Shown: positions 15,659-23,838, counted from the stretch's first letter. The stretch is 40,220 bases of DNA from Gammaproteobacteria bacterium (GCA_027297435.1 JAPUIA010000166.1:1-40220); one strand, 5' to 3'. Translations and numbers: made by a program. The notes: generated by a model from the sequence alone, not told the origin.

Positions 15659-15999
15659 GTCCCTGTGGATAACTCTGAGGATAACTTCGTGGAAACCCCC
15701 GCAAACCCACAGAATACGGCAATAGACGAATTTCGCGCAAAATTTAGTTGCATCGGACTAAAACGCAGTCGAATCAACAGGTTACCACACAGCCTGAGCG
15801 CCATAGAGGGGTCAAAATCGTGCCGTTCAGGAAGAACCGCAACAATTCTTACAGATGTGCATAACCAAGGCGACCTAACGAGCCTTCACTGCCTCGTTAG
15901 CTTATCCACACGTTAGTTTCCGTAAGTTGACGCGTTAACGCCCACCGGTCGAGGTAACAATCGGACAAACAGCCACAGATCAAAACTGTTGAACAATCG
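15659..15999. other. Gene-free region with three DnaA-box matches
   Basis: Three perfect matches to the DnaA-box consensus TTATNCACA: 15664-15672 (minus), 15856-15864 (minus, TTATGCACA) and 15902-15910 (plus). A further near match (TTATCCTCA, minus) is close to 15676-15684. No credible gene lies here. The span is lower in GC than its neighbours. It could be a DnaA-binding regulatory region or titration site; oriC is not supported because dnaA, dnaN, rpmH or mnmG are absent. Confidence 0.4.
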
Positions 16000-16009
16000 T
16001 GTTAGTCGG

Positions 16010-16249
16010 CTACTCTTCCACTTGTTGGTCTTCGGGCAGCTTGACGGCCACATCAGCGCTGGTTATCGGGGACAATTCCGTGAATATCACCGTGTCCAAC
16101 TGCCACGTTTCATCGTCATCGTTCCATTCCACGTCGTGAGCCGCTTCCGCCTCTGTAGCGAACGACGGGATCACCCAAAGCACCAGTAACAATAGGCCAA
16201 CGCCGCTAATGAGATAGCCGAAGCGACCAGTAAAACCGTGCGCCTTCAT
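16010..16249 (-). CDS. Small inner-membrane or exported protein of the kinase-TpsB operon
   Basis: A 79-residue protein: basic start, one hydrophobic segment (FGYLISGVGLLLLVLWVIP) that could be an anchor or signal with cleavage after ATEAEA, then an acidic C-terminal tail (WNDDDETWQ). The family is not recognised. The start is well supported by GGAGGACTAGAGG before ATG 16249, although it lies inside the last 44 nt of the transporter gene. It closes the operon and may be an accessory subunit of the transporter or kinase. Confidence 0.65.
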   Translation of the reverse strand: MKAHGFTGRFGYLISGVGLLLLVLWVIPSFATEAEAAHDVEWNDDDETWQLDTVIFTELSPITSADVAVKLPEDQQVEE

Positions 16250-18161
16250 CCTCTAGTCCTCCTGTGCCTTTAGTCGTCAACGGAATGCTCCAGCTGAGCC
16301 GACTGGTTACGTTGGGTATAATCTCGAAATCCCACCCAATACCGGTACTGGTCAACTGGGCCCAGGTCGTGGCTACGTCATTCTTCTGAACTGCGTATGC
16401 CGTATCGGCGAACCAAACAAGTTCGCCAACGGGCAATGGGAAATGCAGTCCAAGACTAACATGTACACCCTGGTCCGCCATGTATGTGCCGGGGTCAAAT
16501 CCGCGTACGTCATTCACCCCGCCGACACCGAGTCTCAGCGTACTCGGCAGGTGCGAGCCGGAAAGTTGACCGGTAGCCGAAATCGAGACTTTCTGTCCCG
16601 CGCCGATGATGGGCAGGTCGACGGGCCACCACACTCGCCCGCTCGCACCGAAACGCCAGAAATCACTTTCCTGCCCCACCACTTCTCCGGAACTCACACG
16701 CCCCAAATCCAACGTCGTGCGTCCCGTCACCGCCATATTGGCTGCGAAAGCGATCGGGTTGGCGGAATCCCATATGCGGTGTGCCGCCATGCCAAAACTC
16801 AAATAGTGCGCTTTCTGATCTTCCAGGCCATCGCGAGAAATGTCGTGCAATCCCGCGCCGAGCCAAAGGCTGCTGCCACGTGCCCGCGTATGCGCCAACG
16901 TGCGCGATACCGAGGCGTCAATCAACAAGCTATCGCTTTCGATTTCGGGATCTGCCTGCCAGCTGAAGTCGTTGTTGGAAACTCGGATCTGTCCTTGATA
17001 GCGTCGAGAAACCAGCGGCGTGCGGTAGCCTGCCGACACGTACGTCTGCTCGCTGGGATTTACGGTATTCATCACGCGCACGTCCAACGCATCGCCACGC
17101 CCGATGGGATTCAGCCAGCCGAATTGCAGCGAGACGCGTTCTTGACCCGATTCTTCGTTGCCGTAATTGTCGACCTGTGCGCGGGCACTCCAGGTTTTGG
17201 CTTCGAGAACCTGTAGATTGAGTTGCGTCTCGCCGACGTTTGAGCCCGGTACGAACGCAGCCTGACTGGAGAATCCCGGCAGGCTGTTCAATTCGTACAG
17301 CTTGGTCTCCACCATGCGCCGCGTCAGCGGTTTACCCAAGAGATCTGCGAACGCCGCCTCGGCCAGTTGCGTAGCATCGCCGTCTACCGCAATCGAGCCC
17401 AAACGACCGGGCAACACTTCAAGCCACACACTACCGTCCTCGACGGCTTGGCTCGGCACAAACGCGACAGCCAAGAAATAGCCCTTGTCCCGATAGTGCT
17501 CTTGCACGCGCAACGCGACCTCTTCGATCTCCTTGACGGAAACACCGCGTCGTGATTTCTGCCCAGCAATCAGCTCCTTGAGGTCATTGACGTCCGCCTT
17601 GGTGAGTTGGGCATCGGCGTCATGTACACCAATGGCCGTCAAAAAGCGTCCAATCTCGTCAAGTTCATCCGTATTGAAGCCATGATCGGCTACCGTATGG
17701 CGCGCTCCTATTTCCTCGAGCGTTGCATCGATGACGCGCTGCACTTCGTCGGCATCGACGCCGCTCGTCGCATCGGGCAGACGTACTCGGATCGACTTGA
17801 CTTCGAGCCGTGGACTCGTGTTCGGGTCGGGGTCTCGTTCGGCAACCGGCGGGATATGCGCAAGTGCTCCAAACGCGTTGGCGGTCAACGCGAAGATAGC
17901 CAAAATCGCTACTGTCGCGAGCGCCAGTTTAGGCCACCAGCTGTTCTTGTGGCCGTGCTCTAGATTGCTTGCGGGATGAAAATTGCGCTTCGTAACATCT
18001 TTTCGAGGTTGCGTATCATCATCGGCGGCAAACGGCACGAAGTTGTCGATGATCTGGCGCCGCGCCTCGCGATATTCGATCCGGTCTAGCTCGCCGGCTG
18101 CAAACGCCTTGACCATTCGGCGCAAACGTTGCGATTCCGGAGCCAACTTCATCAGCTTCAT
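16206..18161 (-). CDS. TpsB-like (ShlB/FhaC family) outer-membrane transporter with N-terminal cytoplasmic extension
   Basis: A 651-residue protein. Residues 1-45 hold a helical motif (RLRRMVKAFAAGELDRIEY) of the SHOCT-like type, then a linker, then a hydrophobic span at 77-100 with possible signal-peptidase sites (ANA, ALA). The mature part has a POTRA region (about 195-280, with VQEHYRDKGYFLAVAFVP) and a 16-strand-type barrel beginning near ARAQVDNYGNEESG. The family motif VRGF is at 552-555. TpsB proteins translocate a TpsA exoprotein through the outer membrane; none is encoded nearby. The 100-residue leader is much longer than normal and may keep a regulatory domain in the cytoplasm. Its ATG overlaps the kinase stop (ATGA). 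Confidence 0.85.
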   Translation of the reverse strand: MKLMKLAPESQRLRRMVKAFAAGELDRIEYREARRQIIDNFVPFAADDDTQPRKDVTKRNFHPASNLEHGHKNSWWPKLALATVAILAIFALTANAFGALAHIPPVAERDPDPNTSPRLEVKSIRVRLPDATSGVDADEVQRVIDATLEEIGARHTVADHGFNTDELDEIGRFLTAIGVHDADAQLTKADVNDLKELIAGQKSRRGVSVKEIEEVALRVQEHYRDKGYFLAVAFVPSQAVEDGSVWLEVLPGRLGSIAVDGDATQLAEAAFADLLGKPLTRRMVETKLYELNSLPGFSSQAAFVPGSNVGETQLNLQVLEAKTWSARAQVDNYGNEESGQERVSLQFGWLNPIGRGDALDVRVMNTVNPSEQTYVSAGYRTPLVSRRYQGQIRVSNNDFSWQADPEIESDSLLIDASVSRTLAHTRARGSSLWLGAGLHDISRDGLEDQKAHYLSFGMAAHRIWDSANPIAFAANMAVTGRTTLDLGRVSSGEVVGQESDFWRFGASGRVWWPVDLPIIGAGQKVSISATGQLSGSHLPSTLRLGVGGVNDVRGFDPGTYMADQGVHVSLGLHFPLPVGELVWFADTAYAVQKNDVATTWAQLTSTGIGWDFEIIPNVTSRLSWSIPLTTKGTGGLEDEGARFYWSLRLSH

Positions 18162-20692
18162 GACACCTCCCGAACGAGGCGAAATCCCGTCAACACATCC
18201 GGCGTGCCTTCGTGGCTGCGAGCCATGTCCTGCACGCAGTTTTGAATGGGATCACTGTAGGCGCCGCCAAGTGCACGCAAGCCGTCCTCAGCGAGGGCCC
18301 ATTCCTGCACATTGCCGAGCATATGCAACAAACCGTAGCCGTTGGCTTTGCCCGTATCTGCCGCTACCGGCTTCAAACCCCGTTGCACCCCGCCAGCGCT
18401 GACGAGACAATTCCGGTTGGGATCCGGATCGCCCTGCGCGGCATACAACCATTCTTGCAACGTCGGCAATCGGTACACGTAACCCGTCCGCTCGCTGAGC
18501 CAATCGGCATACGCGCGGGCATCGCTCAAAGACACACCCGTCACCGGCAACGGTCCATCACCTGTGCTGGCGCACGATCCTGCCACTTGGCAGAAAGCGG
18601 CAAAATGCTGCCAGGTCACCTCCTGCTTGGTGATCGCAAAGCGTCCGTCACCGTCCGGCCGCGGAACGACGACCAATCGAGGGCCGAGATCGCCATCCCC
18701 AACCTCGTCCACACAGTAGCTGCCGCGTCCATACTGGGCACCGTTACCTATCAGATAGCGCATACCGCACGGGTCGGCGGCAACGGTTTCCAAGCCGGGT
18801 AACTCGCCAAACCGCAGCACCGCGCTTTGGTGCAGGAGGGTGCTGCGCTCGACATCTATCTCGGCGAGGCGCTGTACGCACTCGCCTAGACGACGACCGA
18901 TTCTTTCGCCGGTAGCGGTGTCCCCGCCGACGCCATCGATCGTGCGTGTTGCGTACAGATCCGCTAACGCATCGACGTCAAGTCGCAAACAGGCGGCATC
19001 CAGGTGAACGCTCAGCGCCTCCATGAAGGATGCATCCAGTGCTTCGCGATTCCGCAGTTCCAGCGCCTCGTCATATTGTGTCTTGCCGGTCGACAAAGCG
19101 ACGCTCAGCTCATGCTTGAGCGATTGATTGGAGAGCATCGGTTCGAGAACGGCGTAGCTGGCAGCCGCTTGAGGATACTCGCCGTTGAGAATCTCGCCAC
19201 GAACTCGCGTTTCGAGTACAGCGGCAATTTCGAGCGTAAGATTCGTGACACGCGAATCGTCGGAGAACGCCATCTGCAACGGGTCAAACGCAGTCTCGAG
19301 GCTCGATAACCATTCGCCATCGGCCTGATAGGTCGCAAGGACGCCGGCAACTTTCTCGTACTGGCGAGTGATCAACGCGTCGCGCGCGTGATCAAGTTCG
19401 CCGTAAAGAATTCCCCGTTCGTAAAGCAACCTAGCTTGTTCGAAACTACCAACCGTTTCGATACGGCTGGCATAGATTTCCGTGATCTTCGCAAAGATGC
19501 CCTCTCTAACACCGCCGTCTTCCGTGTCCAGCGCCAGCAAGGTTTCGCTCTCGGCCCGCAACAAGTCTTCCCATGGTTCATCGAAGACCGGCGCCTCGAT
19601 GAGTTTGGTAAGGCGGGCAACTTGTGCATCCAAGAGCGTGGTCTGGCGCACCTCGGCTTTGACCTCGCTCATCTTCGGGCCATAGAACGTCCCGAGCGCC
19701 AGTGCAAATGCGAAGGTAGCTGCGACCGCAAACGCCGGACGCGTGCGCCACGGGGCTGGATCGAAGAGATAATGTCGCACCTCGCCTACGGAATGAGGGC
19801 GACCGCTACGATGAAACGCAAGACACTTCTCCAACACACGCCATTGTCGACGCGACAAGCGCTTCGGTTTTTCCGGGCGTAAGCCTTCATGGAACGCGTC
19901 TTCCGCCGACGAACGTCCAAACGGATGGTGACCCGTCAGCACCAGGTAGATGACGATACCGAGCGAATAGAGATCATCACGCACCTCAGGATTGTCACCG
20001 TTCAACATCTCACGGCTCGCGTACGCTGGCGTCAGGGCCGCCAAGCGTGCCGGATCGAAGACGGTGTCATCTCCCTGTGCTTGATTGATCTGCACGGCGC
20101 GGGCAATGCCAAAATCGAGAATCTTGGGATGGTTGGTCGATGCGACGTAGACGTTTCCAGGTTTGAAGTCGGCGTGGATGACACCCTCATCGTGTGCATA
20201 GGCTAAGCCTGCACAGATGCCTTCGATCACGTTCCAAGCCATTTCCTCCGGCAAACCGGTGGGATACGAGCGCAGCAGTTCTGCCAACTCTCGACCCTCG
20301 AGGAGCTCCATGGTAATGAAAGGCGTTTCGCCATCCTTGTCGAAGTCGAATATCGAAACGATGTTCGGATGATTCAGCGATTGCGATTTGGACGCCTCAC
20401 GCTGCAACGCGTTGAAAGCTTCCGGGTGTTCGCGAAAGTCGTTGTTGAGCACCTTGACCGCGACGAACGGATTGCGGTCACGCGCCTCGACCTTGCGCAG
20501 ATCTTTGGCCTTGAACACGGTACCCATACCGCCGCTGCCAAGCTTGTCTTCCAGACAAAAGCGGTTTTTCAGCACGCGCGGGACAAGCGCATCGCCACTC
20601 GGTGGATCACCGCTGTCGCGATGTGAGATGCTGTGTTCGTCGCGCAATACGGTGATATCAGATGCTGGTTCAGATTGATCGTTGTCGCTCAT
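18158..20692 (-). CDS. Membrane Ser/Thr protein kinase with periplasmic SUMF1/FGE-like domain
   Basis: An 844-residue PASTA-less Hanks-type kinase. The cytosolic kinase domain (about 45-300) has the G-loop LGSGGMGTVF (51-60), K80, catalytic loop HADFKPGN (173-180, Ala replacing Arg of HRD) and DFG (193-195). A membrane span is at 318-337. A long, mostly helical periplasmic region follows, then a formylglycine-generating-enzyme-like domain (about 640-844, VTWQHFAAFCQ to GFRLVREVS). ATG 20692 is chosen over an upstream in-frame start at 20752 because it overlaps the PP2C stop (ATGA). The FGE-like domain probably senses rather than catalyses, which is inference. The C-loop Ala means it is a non-RD kinase that may not need activation-loop phosphorylation. 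Confidence 0.9.
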   Translation of the reverse strand: MSDNDQSEPASDITVLRDEHSISHRDSGDPPSGDALVPRVLKNRFCLEDKLGSGGMGTVFKAKDLRKVEARDRNPFVAVKVLNNDFREHPEAFNALQREASKSQSLNHPNIVSIFDFDKDGETPFITMELLEGRELAELLRSYPTGLPEEMAWNVIEGICAGLAYAHDEGVIHADFKPGNVYVASTNHPKILDFGIARAVQINQAQGDDTVFDPARLAALTPAYASREMLNGDNPEVRDDLYSLGIVIYLVLTGHHPFGRSSAEDAFHEGLRPEKPKRLSRRQWRVLEKCLAFHRSGRPHSVGEVRHYLFDPAPWRTRPAFAVAATFAFALALGTFYGPKMSEVKAEVRQTTLLDAQVARLTKLIEAPVFDEPWEDLLRAESETLLALDTEDGGVREGIFAKITEIYASRIETVGSFEQARLLYERGILYGELDHARDALITRQYEKVAGVLATYQADGEWLSSLETAFDPLQMAFSDDSRVTNLTLEIAAVLETRVRGEILNGEYPQAAASYAVLEPMLSNQSLKHELSVALSTGKTQYDEALELRNREALDASFMEALSVHLDAACLRLDVDALADLYATRTIDGVGGDTATGERIGRRLGECVQRLAEIDVERSTLLHQSAVLRFGELPGLETVAADPCGMRYLIGNGAQYGRGSYCVDEVGDGDLGPRLVVVPRPDGDGRFAITKQEVTWQHFAAFCQVAGSCASTGDGPLPVTGVSLSDARAYADWLSERTGYVYRLPTLQEWLYAAQGDPDPNRNCLVSAGGVQRGLKPVAADTGKANGYGLLHMLGNVQEWALAEDGLRALGGAYSDPIQNCVQDMARSHEGTPDVLTGFRLVREVS

Positions 20693-21411
20693 GACGCCTT
20701 CGCCCGCGCGACGATCAGGGTAATGTTGTCGCGCGCCGGTCCTGCCAAGCATTGCGCCAATAAGGCATCGACGGAGTCGTCTACCGAGTCGCGCGACAGC
20801 TCACCGGATAACGCCTCAAACGTCACCTCGCGGTACAAACCATCGCTGCACAACAGATAGGTGTCGCGCGGCAACACCTCGAACACCGCGAGATCGAGAT
20901 ACAGCTCTGGCTGCCCGCCAACGGCACGCGTAATGATATTGGTATCCGCCGACATCGCTTCTGCTTCTGAAACGGCACCAACGTCCAACAAGTCGGAGAC
21001 CGGATTGTGGTCACGGGTAATTTGTTCGAGACGTCCTTCGCGCAACCGATACAATCGGCTATCACCCGCCCACAACGCCACTCCGGTTCTACCGCGGCTA
21101 ATCATGGCGACTACCGTGCTACCAACCGTGCCTCCCTTGAACTGAGTACGGGCATGCATCCGCAAACGGTCGTTTACCTCGACCAGCCGATCTTCCACCG
21201 TATCTACGCATAGCGACAACGGCCCGGTAAGCTCGAGGTCTTGCAGCTCGGATGTGATCGCTTGACTGGCGACCTCGCCGGCTTCGTGGCCGCCCATGCC
21301 ATCGGCAACCGCCCACAGGCCGGCTTCGGGTCGTTGCAGCAATGCATCTTCATTGCAGCGACGGAGTTTGCCCCTATGGGTCTCGCCAGCGCTGTACCAC
21401 TCCAGGTTCAC
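20689..21411 (-). CDS. PP2C-family protein phosphatase
   Basis: About 240 residues, Mn/Mg-dependent Ser/Thr phosphatase, the eraser for the adjacent kinase. Metal-binding motifs are RRCNEDA (N20-D22) and VADGMGGHEAG (D37-G41), with later SGDS-like LWAGDSRLYRL and the C-terminal ARDNITLIV. GTG 21411 is preferred because it lies 7 nt after the FHA stop and begins the family's usual opening (LEWYSAGETHRG). An in-frame ATG at 21516 would overlap the FHA gene by 98 nt. No strong ribosome-binding site is visible, so reinitiation after FHA is likely. Similar to PppA/Stp1-type phosphatases. Confidence 0.87.
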   Translation of the reverse strand: MNLEWYSAGETHRGKLRRCNEDALLQRPEAGLWAVADGMGGHEAGEVASQAITSELQDLELTGPLSLCVDTVEDRLVEVNDRLRMHARTQFKGGTVGSTVVAMISRGRTGVALWAGDSRLYRLREGRLEQITRDHNPVSDLLDVGAVSEAEAMSADTNIITRAVGGQPELYLDLAVFEVLPRDTYLLCSDGLYREVTFEALSGELSRDSVDDSVDALLAQCLAGPARDNITLIVARAKAS

Positions 21412-21418
21412 GTCGAGA

Positions 21419-21754
21419 CTAGGTGTGCAGAAATCGGATAGCCGACTCTTGGGATAGCGGCTCGCCCAGACTGATGAACCCTTCGCCCCACAACCGAATC
21501 TCTGCGCGGCGCACAAAGCTCACCTGCTCGTCCTGGGTCTGCACGAAGGAGCCGTTGGTGCTGCGATCAACCAGCACGAAACATTGTTGGTCGTGTTTGA
21601 TATAGGCGTGATCACGCGAGCAAAACGTACGCGCTACCTGAACGTCGCAGGCATCGGTTCCGCCTAGACAAATTTTACAGTCAGCCGCGGCGTCGACGGT
21701 CCACTGCTGACCGTTCCATTTCACCACGAGCTGAGAACGCTCATGCGCATCCAT
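21419..21754 (-). CDS. FHA-domain protein
   Basis: A single-domain, 111-residue phosphothreonine-binding protein. The conserved core SRDHA (S46-H49 pair) and DRSTNGSFV (N67-F70) are present. The usual GR motif before the pThr loop is replaced by LGGTD, so the loop is atypical. It is the first gene of the coupled FHA-PP2C-kinase-TpsB operon and is the likely reader of the kinase. Its 5' side is a 229-bp gap holding a REP pair, so a promoter could lie there. Confidence 0.85.
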   Translation of the reverse strand: MDAHERSQLVVKWNGQQWTVDAAADCKICLGGTDACDVQVARTFCSRDHAYIKHDQQCFVLVDRSTNGSFVQTQDEQVSFVRRAEIRLWGEGFISLGEPLSQESAIRFLHT

Positions 21755-21833
21755 GCTGCATCTCGAGAAGCCATGGGCCCGAACACCAAGAATAGGCGAG
21801 GGTGTTGAGGGTTTATGGGAACTGAGTCACAAG

Positions 21834-21963
21834 GTAGGAGGCGGCTGCGCGTCCACGGGACGCGAGGCCGCGAAGGGCGTGGCAACGCCATGCCCGGTGT
21901 CGAGACCGCTCGGCATCGCGTCCTAAGGACGCGCCCTCGCTTCGCGGCTGAAGCCGCTCCTAC
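21834..21963. repeat. REP-type inverted pair (family R4)
   Basis: The right unit GCGGCTGAAGCCGCTCCTAC (21944-21963) is the inverse of the GTAGGAGCGGCTTCAGCCGC REP of Pseudomonas and Xanthomonas. The left unit GTAGGAGGCGGC (21834-21845) is its diverged inverse partner. Between are further palindromes (GCGTCCACGGGACGC, GCGTCCTAAGGACGC). REPIN-like element of the RAYT class; no RAYT transposase gene is in the window. Confidence 0.75.
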
Positions 21964-21983
21964 CGGAGGTGGTTCGGACCTAC

Positions 21984-22832
21984 CTAGTGCATGTAGTTGA
22001 ACATCTGGCGCCGATAACGACCGGCCAGGTCCGAAGTCTTTCCGAGCAGAGTGAAGATCCGAATCATTGTCATCCGGCCGATATCGTCACGAAACTCGCG
22101 GTCAGTTCTGAGAATCGTCATGGCGAGTTCCAGCGCGGCCTCGTAGTGCCCGGCAGCCGCCTCTTGAACGGAAAGCTGGTAGCAGATCTCGAGATCGTCT
22201 GGTTCTCTATCGCGAGTTCGGGCAAGCTCATCGAGCCCCGGCAGCCCGACGGCCTCCTCGGCGAACTGCAATCGCGCCTGCGGTCGTTTGCGTTCCTCGA
22301 CATCCTCCCCAACCGTCGCCAGCGCTGTCCGAGCACCTTCCAGGTCGCCCTTCAGCGCCAACACGTCGGCAAGTTCTACGCGGAAAGCCGGGTTGTTCGG
22401 CTCTTGGTCGATCGCTTGCTGCAGCATGTCGAGGGCGGCGGCGAAGTCGCCTTGCTGCAGGCAGAGCGCCAGTTGCTCCTTGAGAAGTTCGCTTGAAGAC
22501 ATCGTCAGAGTATCGAGCAGTTGTCTGAGATTCTCCTCGGGTTGCGGCCCGTCCACCTGCTCTACGAGCTGGCCACCTTTGATGACCCGGATGCTCGGCA
22601 ACCCTTGTACCCGCAACTGTTGGGCCAACGTCTGATCTTCGGCCACATCCACCAAACCCAAGAAGACCTTGCCCTGATAATGGGCAACCAGCGCTTCGAG
22701 TTGTCGTTTGGTTTCCGCCGATGGCTGTACTTGGTCAGTCCAGAACAGCAATACGACGGGATTCTGCCGAGATCGTTCGATGACGTCGGATTGAAACGAC
22801 TCCGGAGAGACGGGAAAAACTTGAGCTTCCAC
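21984..22832 (-). CDS. CnoX-like (YbbN) thioredoxin-fold/TPR co-chaperone
   Basis: A 282-residue soluble protein with an N-terminal thioredoxin fold (about 1-110) and C-terminal TPR-like helices (about 115-280). The CXXC site is lost: the position reads WTDQVQPS (W31-S38), so it cannot act as a thiol oxidoreductase, as in several CnoX proteins. The fold-marking GLPSIRV (cis-Pro) is kept. CnoX protects client proteins and works with GroEL/DnaK. It starts with GTG 22832. It follows the WalJ-type gene across the R3 repeat. Confidence 0.85.
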   Translation of the reverse strand: MEAQVFPVSPESFQSDVIERSRQNPVVLLFWTDQVQPSAETKRQLEALVAHYQGKVFLGLVDVAEDQTLAQQLRVQGLPSIRVIKGGQLVEQVDGPQPEENLRQLLDTLTMSSSELLKEQLALCLQQGDFAAALDMLQQAIDQEPNNPAFRVELADVLALKGDLEGARTALATVGEDVEERKRPQARLQFAEEAVGLPGLDELARTRDREPDDLEICYQLSVQEAAAGHYEAALELAMTILRTDREFRDDIGRMTMIRIFTLLGKTSDLAGRYRRQMFNYMH

Positions 22833-22849
22833 GATACTTACAAACTACC

Positions 22850-22972
22850 AGCTTGTTGAAAAAAGCCTGCTATGCGGCCTTTTTTCCCGCCTTCGGCCAT
22901 CCTAGGCCTCGGGGCTCCTCCCGCGACGTCCTGTCGCGGGTCTAGCAGCGTGTTTTTCAACACGCTGCTAGA
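22850..22972. repeat. Hairpin repeat between cnoX and the WalJ-type gene (family R3)
   Basis: TCTAGCAGCGTGTT (22941-22954) and its perfect inverse (22959-22972) form a 14-bp stem with a 4-nt loop. CCCGCGAC-GTCCT-GTCGCGGG (22920-22940) is a second perfect stem. The far end AGCTTGTTGAAAAA (22850-22863) resembles the inverse of the first stem arm (GTGTTGAAAAA), giving terminal inverted repeats. The TAG stop of the hydrolase gene (22968-22970) lies in the first stem. It may act as a terminator or mRNA-protecting hairpin. Confidence 0.65.
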
Positions 22973-23813
22973 CCGCATGTCCGAAAGCCACCGGAATGCT
23001 ACTACCAGAGCTATCGGCGAAATGCGTCCAACCACACCCATCTTGTTGTGTCGCAAAGCTCAGACAGGCCACGCTGGTGTCGAATTGTGCGAACGTCCGG
23101 CGCAAGAGATCCGAGTGATTGTTTTGTGCACTCACGTGTCCGACCACCACCTCGAGCCTCGGATGGGCGATGGCCGTCAAAAAGTCTCGAGCCTGGTCGT
23201 TGGAAAGATGACCTAGGTCGCTTGCGATGCGCCGTTTCAATCGGATCGGATAGCGGCCTCGCATGAGCATCTCACGGTCGTGGTTGCTTTCCATGAGTAT
23301 CCCGTCGCAACCGGAATATTGATCGATCACATGTGGGGTCACACAACCCAGATCGGACACAACGCCGATCTTGAGGTTGGCATGGTAGAAGACAAACTGA
23401 ACGGACTCCCGCGCGTCATGTGGCACCGTAACTGGCATGATCGTCACGCCATTGACGTCAAACGGTTGGTCGCCGTGCACGGTGTGGCCGATCAGCTCGT
23501 GTCCAACCGCCTTGAACGTTCCGTTAGAAGCGTATACCGGCAATCCGTATTTGTGGGTGAGATCCGGCACACCGGACGCATGATCCGAATGCTCATGGGT
23601 CACGAGTACTGCGGTGAGATCACCCGGTCGCACCCCGAGTCGCCCCAGCCGCGCTTCCGCCTGCTTGAGCGGGAATCCGCAATCAACGAGGAATAGGCTA
23701 CCGCCGATAGCGACCAGCGTGCCGTTGCCCCGGCTGCCACTACCCAATGAAGCGAACCCGCTTGCGCGCCGCGGCGTCGGTTTCAAACGGCGCACCGGTT
23801 TCCAAGCGGGCAA
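22968..23813 (-). CDS. WalJ/YycJ-type metallo-beta-lactamase-fold hydrolase
   Basis: A 281-residue soluble MBL-fold protein. It has the family opening FASLGSGSRGNGTLV, the metal site THEHSDHAS, VPHDAR and SDLG. WalJ-type proteins act on DNA ends or nucleic acids in other bacteria. The gene follows bamC as PA1012 follows PA1011 in Pseudomonas, which supports orthology. The start is uncertain: TTG 23813 gives the listed frame, but three near-tandem copies of a CGGTTTC(C)AA unit cover this region, and GTG at 23795 is another option. Confidence 0.82.
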   Translation of the reverse strand: MPAWKPVRRLKPTPRRASGFASLGSGSRGNGTLVAIGGSLFLVDCGFPLKQAEARLGRLGVRPGDLTAVLVTHEHSDHASGVPDLTHKYGLPVYASNGTFKAVGHELIGHTVHGDQPFDVNGVTIMPVTVPHDARESVQFVFYHANLKIGVVSDLGCVTPHVIDQYSGCDGILMESNHDREMLMRGRYPIRLKRRIASDLGHLSNDQARDFLTAIAHPRLEVVVGHVSAQNNHSDLLRRTFAQFDTSVACLSFATQQDGCGWTHFADSSGSSIPVAFGHAV

Positions 23814-23838
23814 CCGGTTTCCAATCGACCCACCACCC

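Noticed and set aside
15659-15999. Chromosomal origin of replication
   Set aside because: Three DnaA boxes are present but no AT-rich unwinding region is evident and no origin-linked genes are nearby.
16206-21754. Type VI secretion locus
   Set aside because: Kinase, phosphatase and FHA suggest it, but no tss, hcp, vgrG or clpV gene is present.
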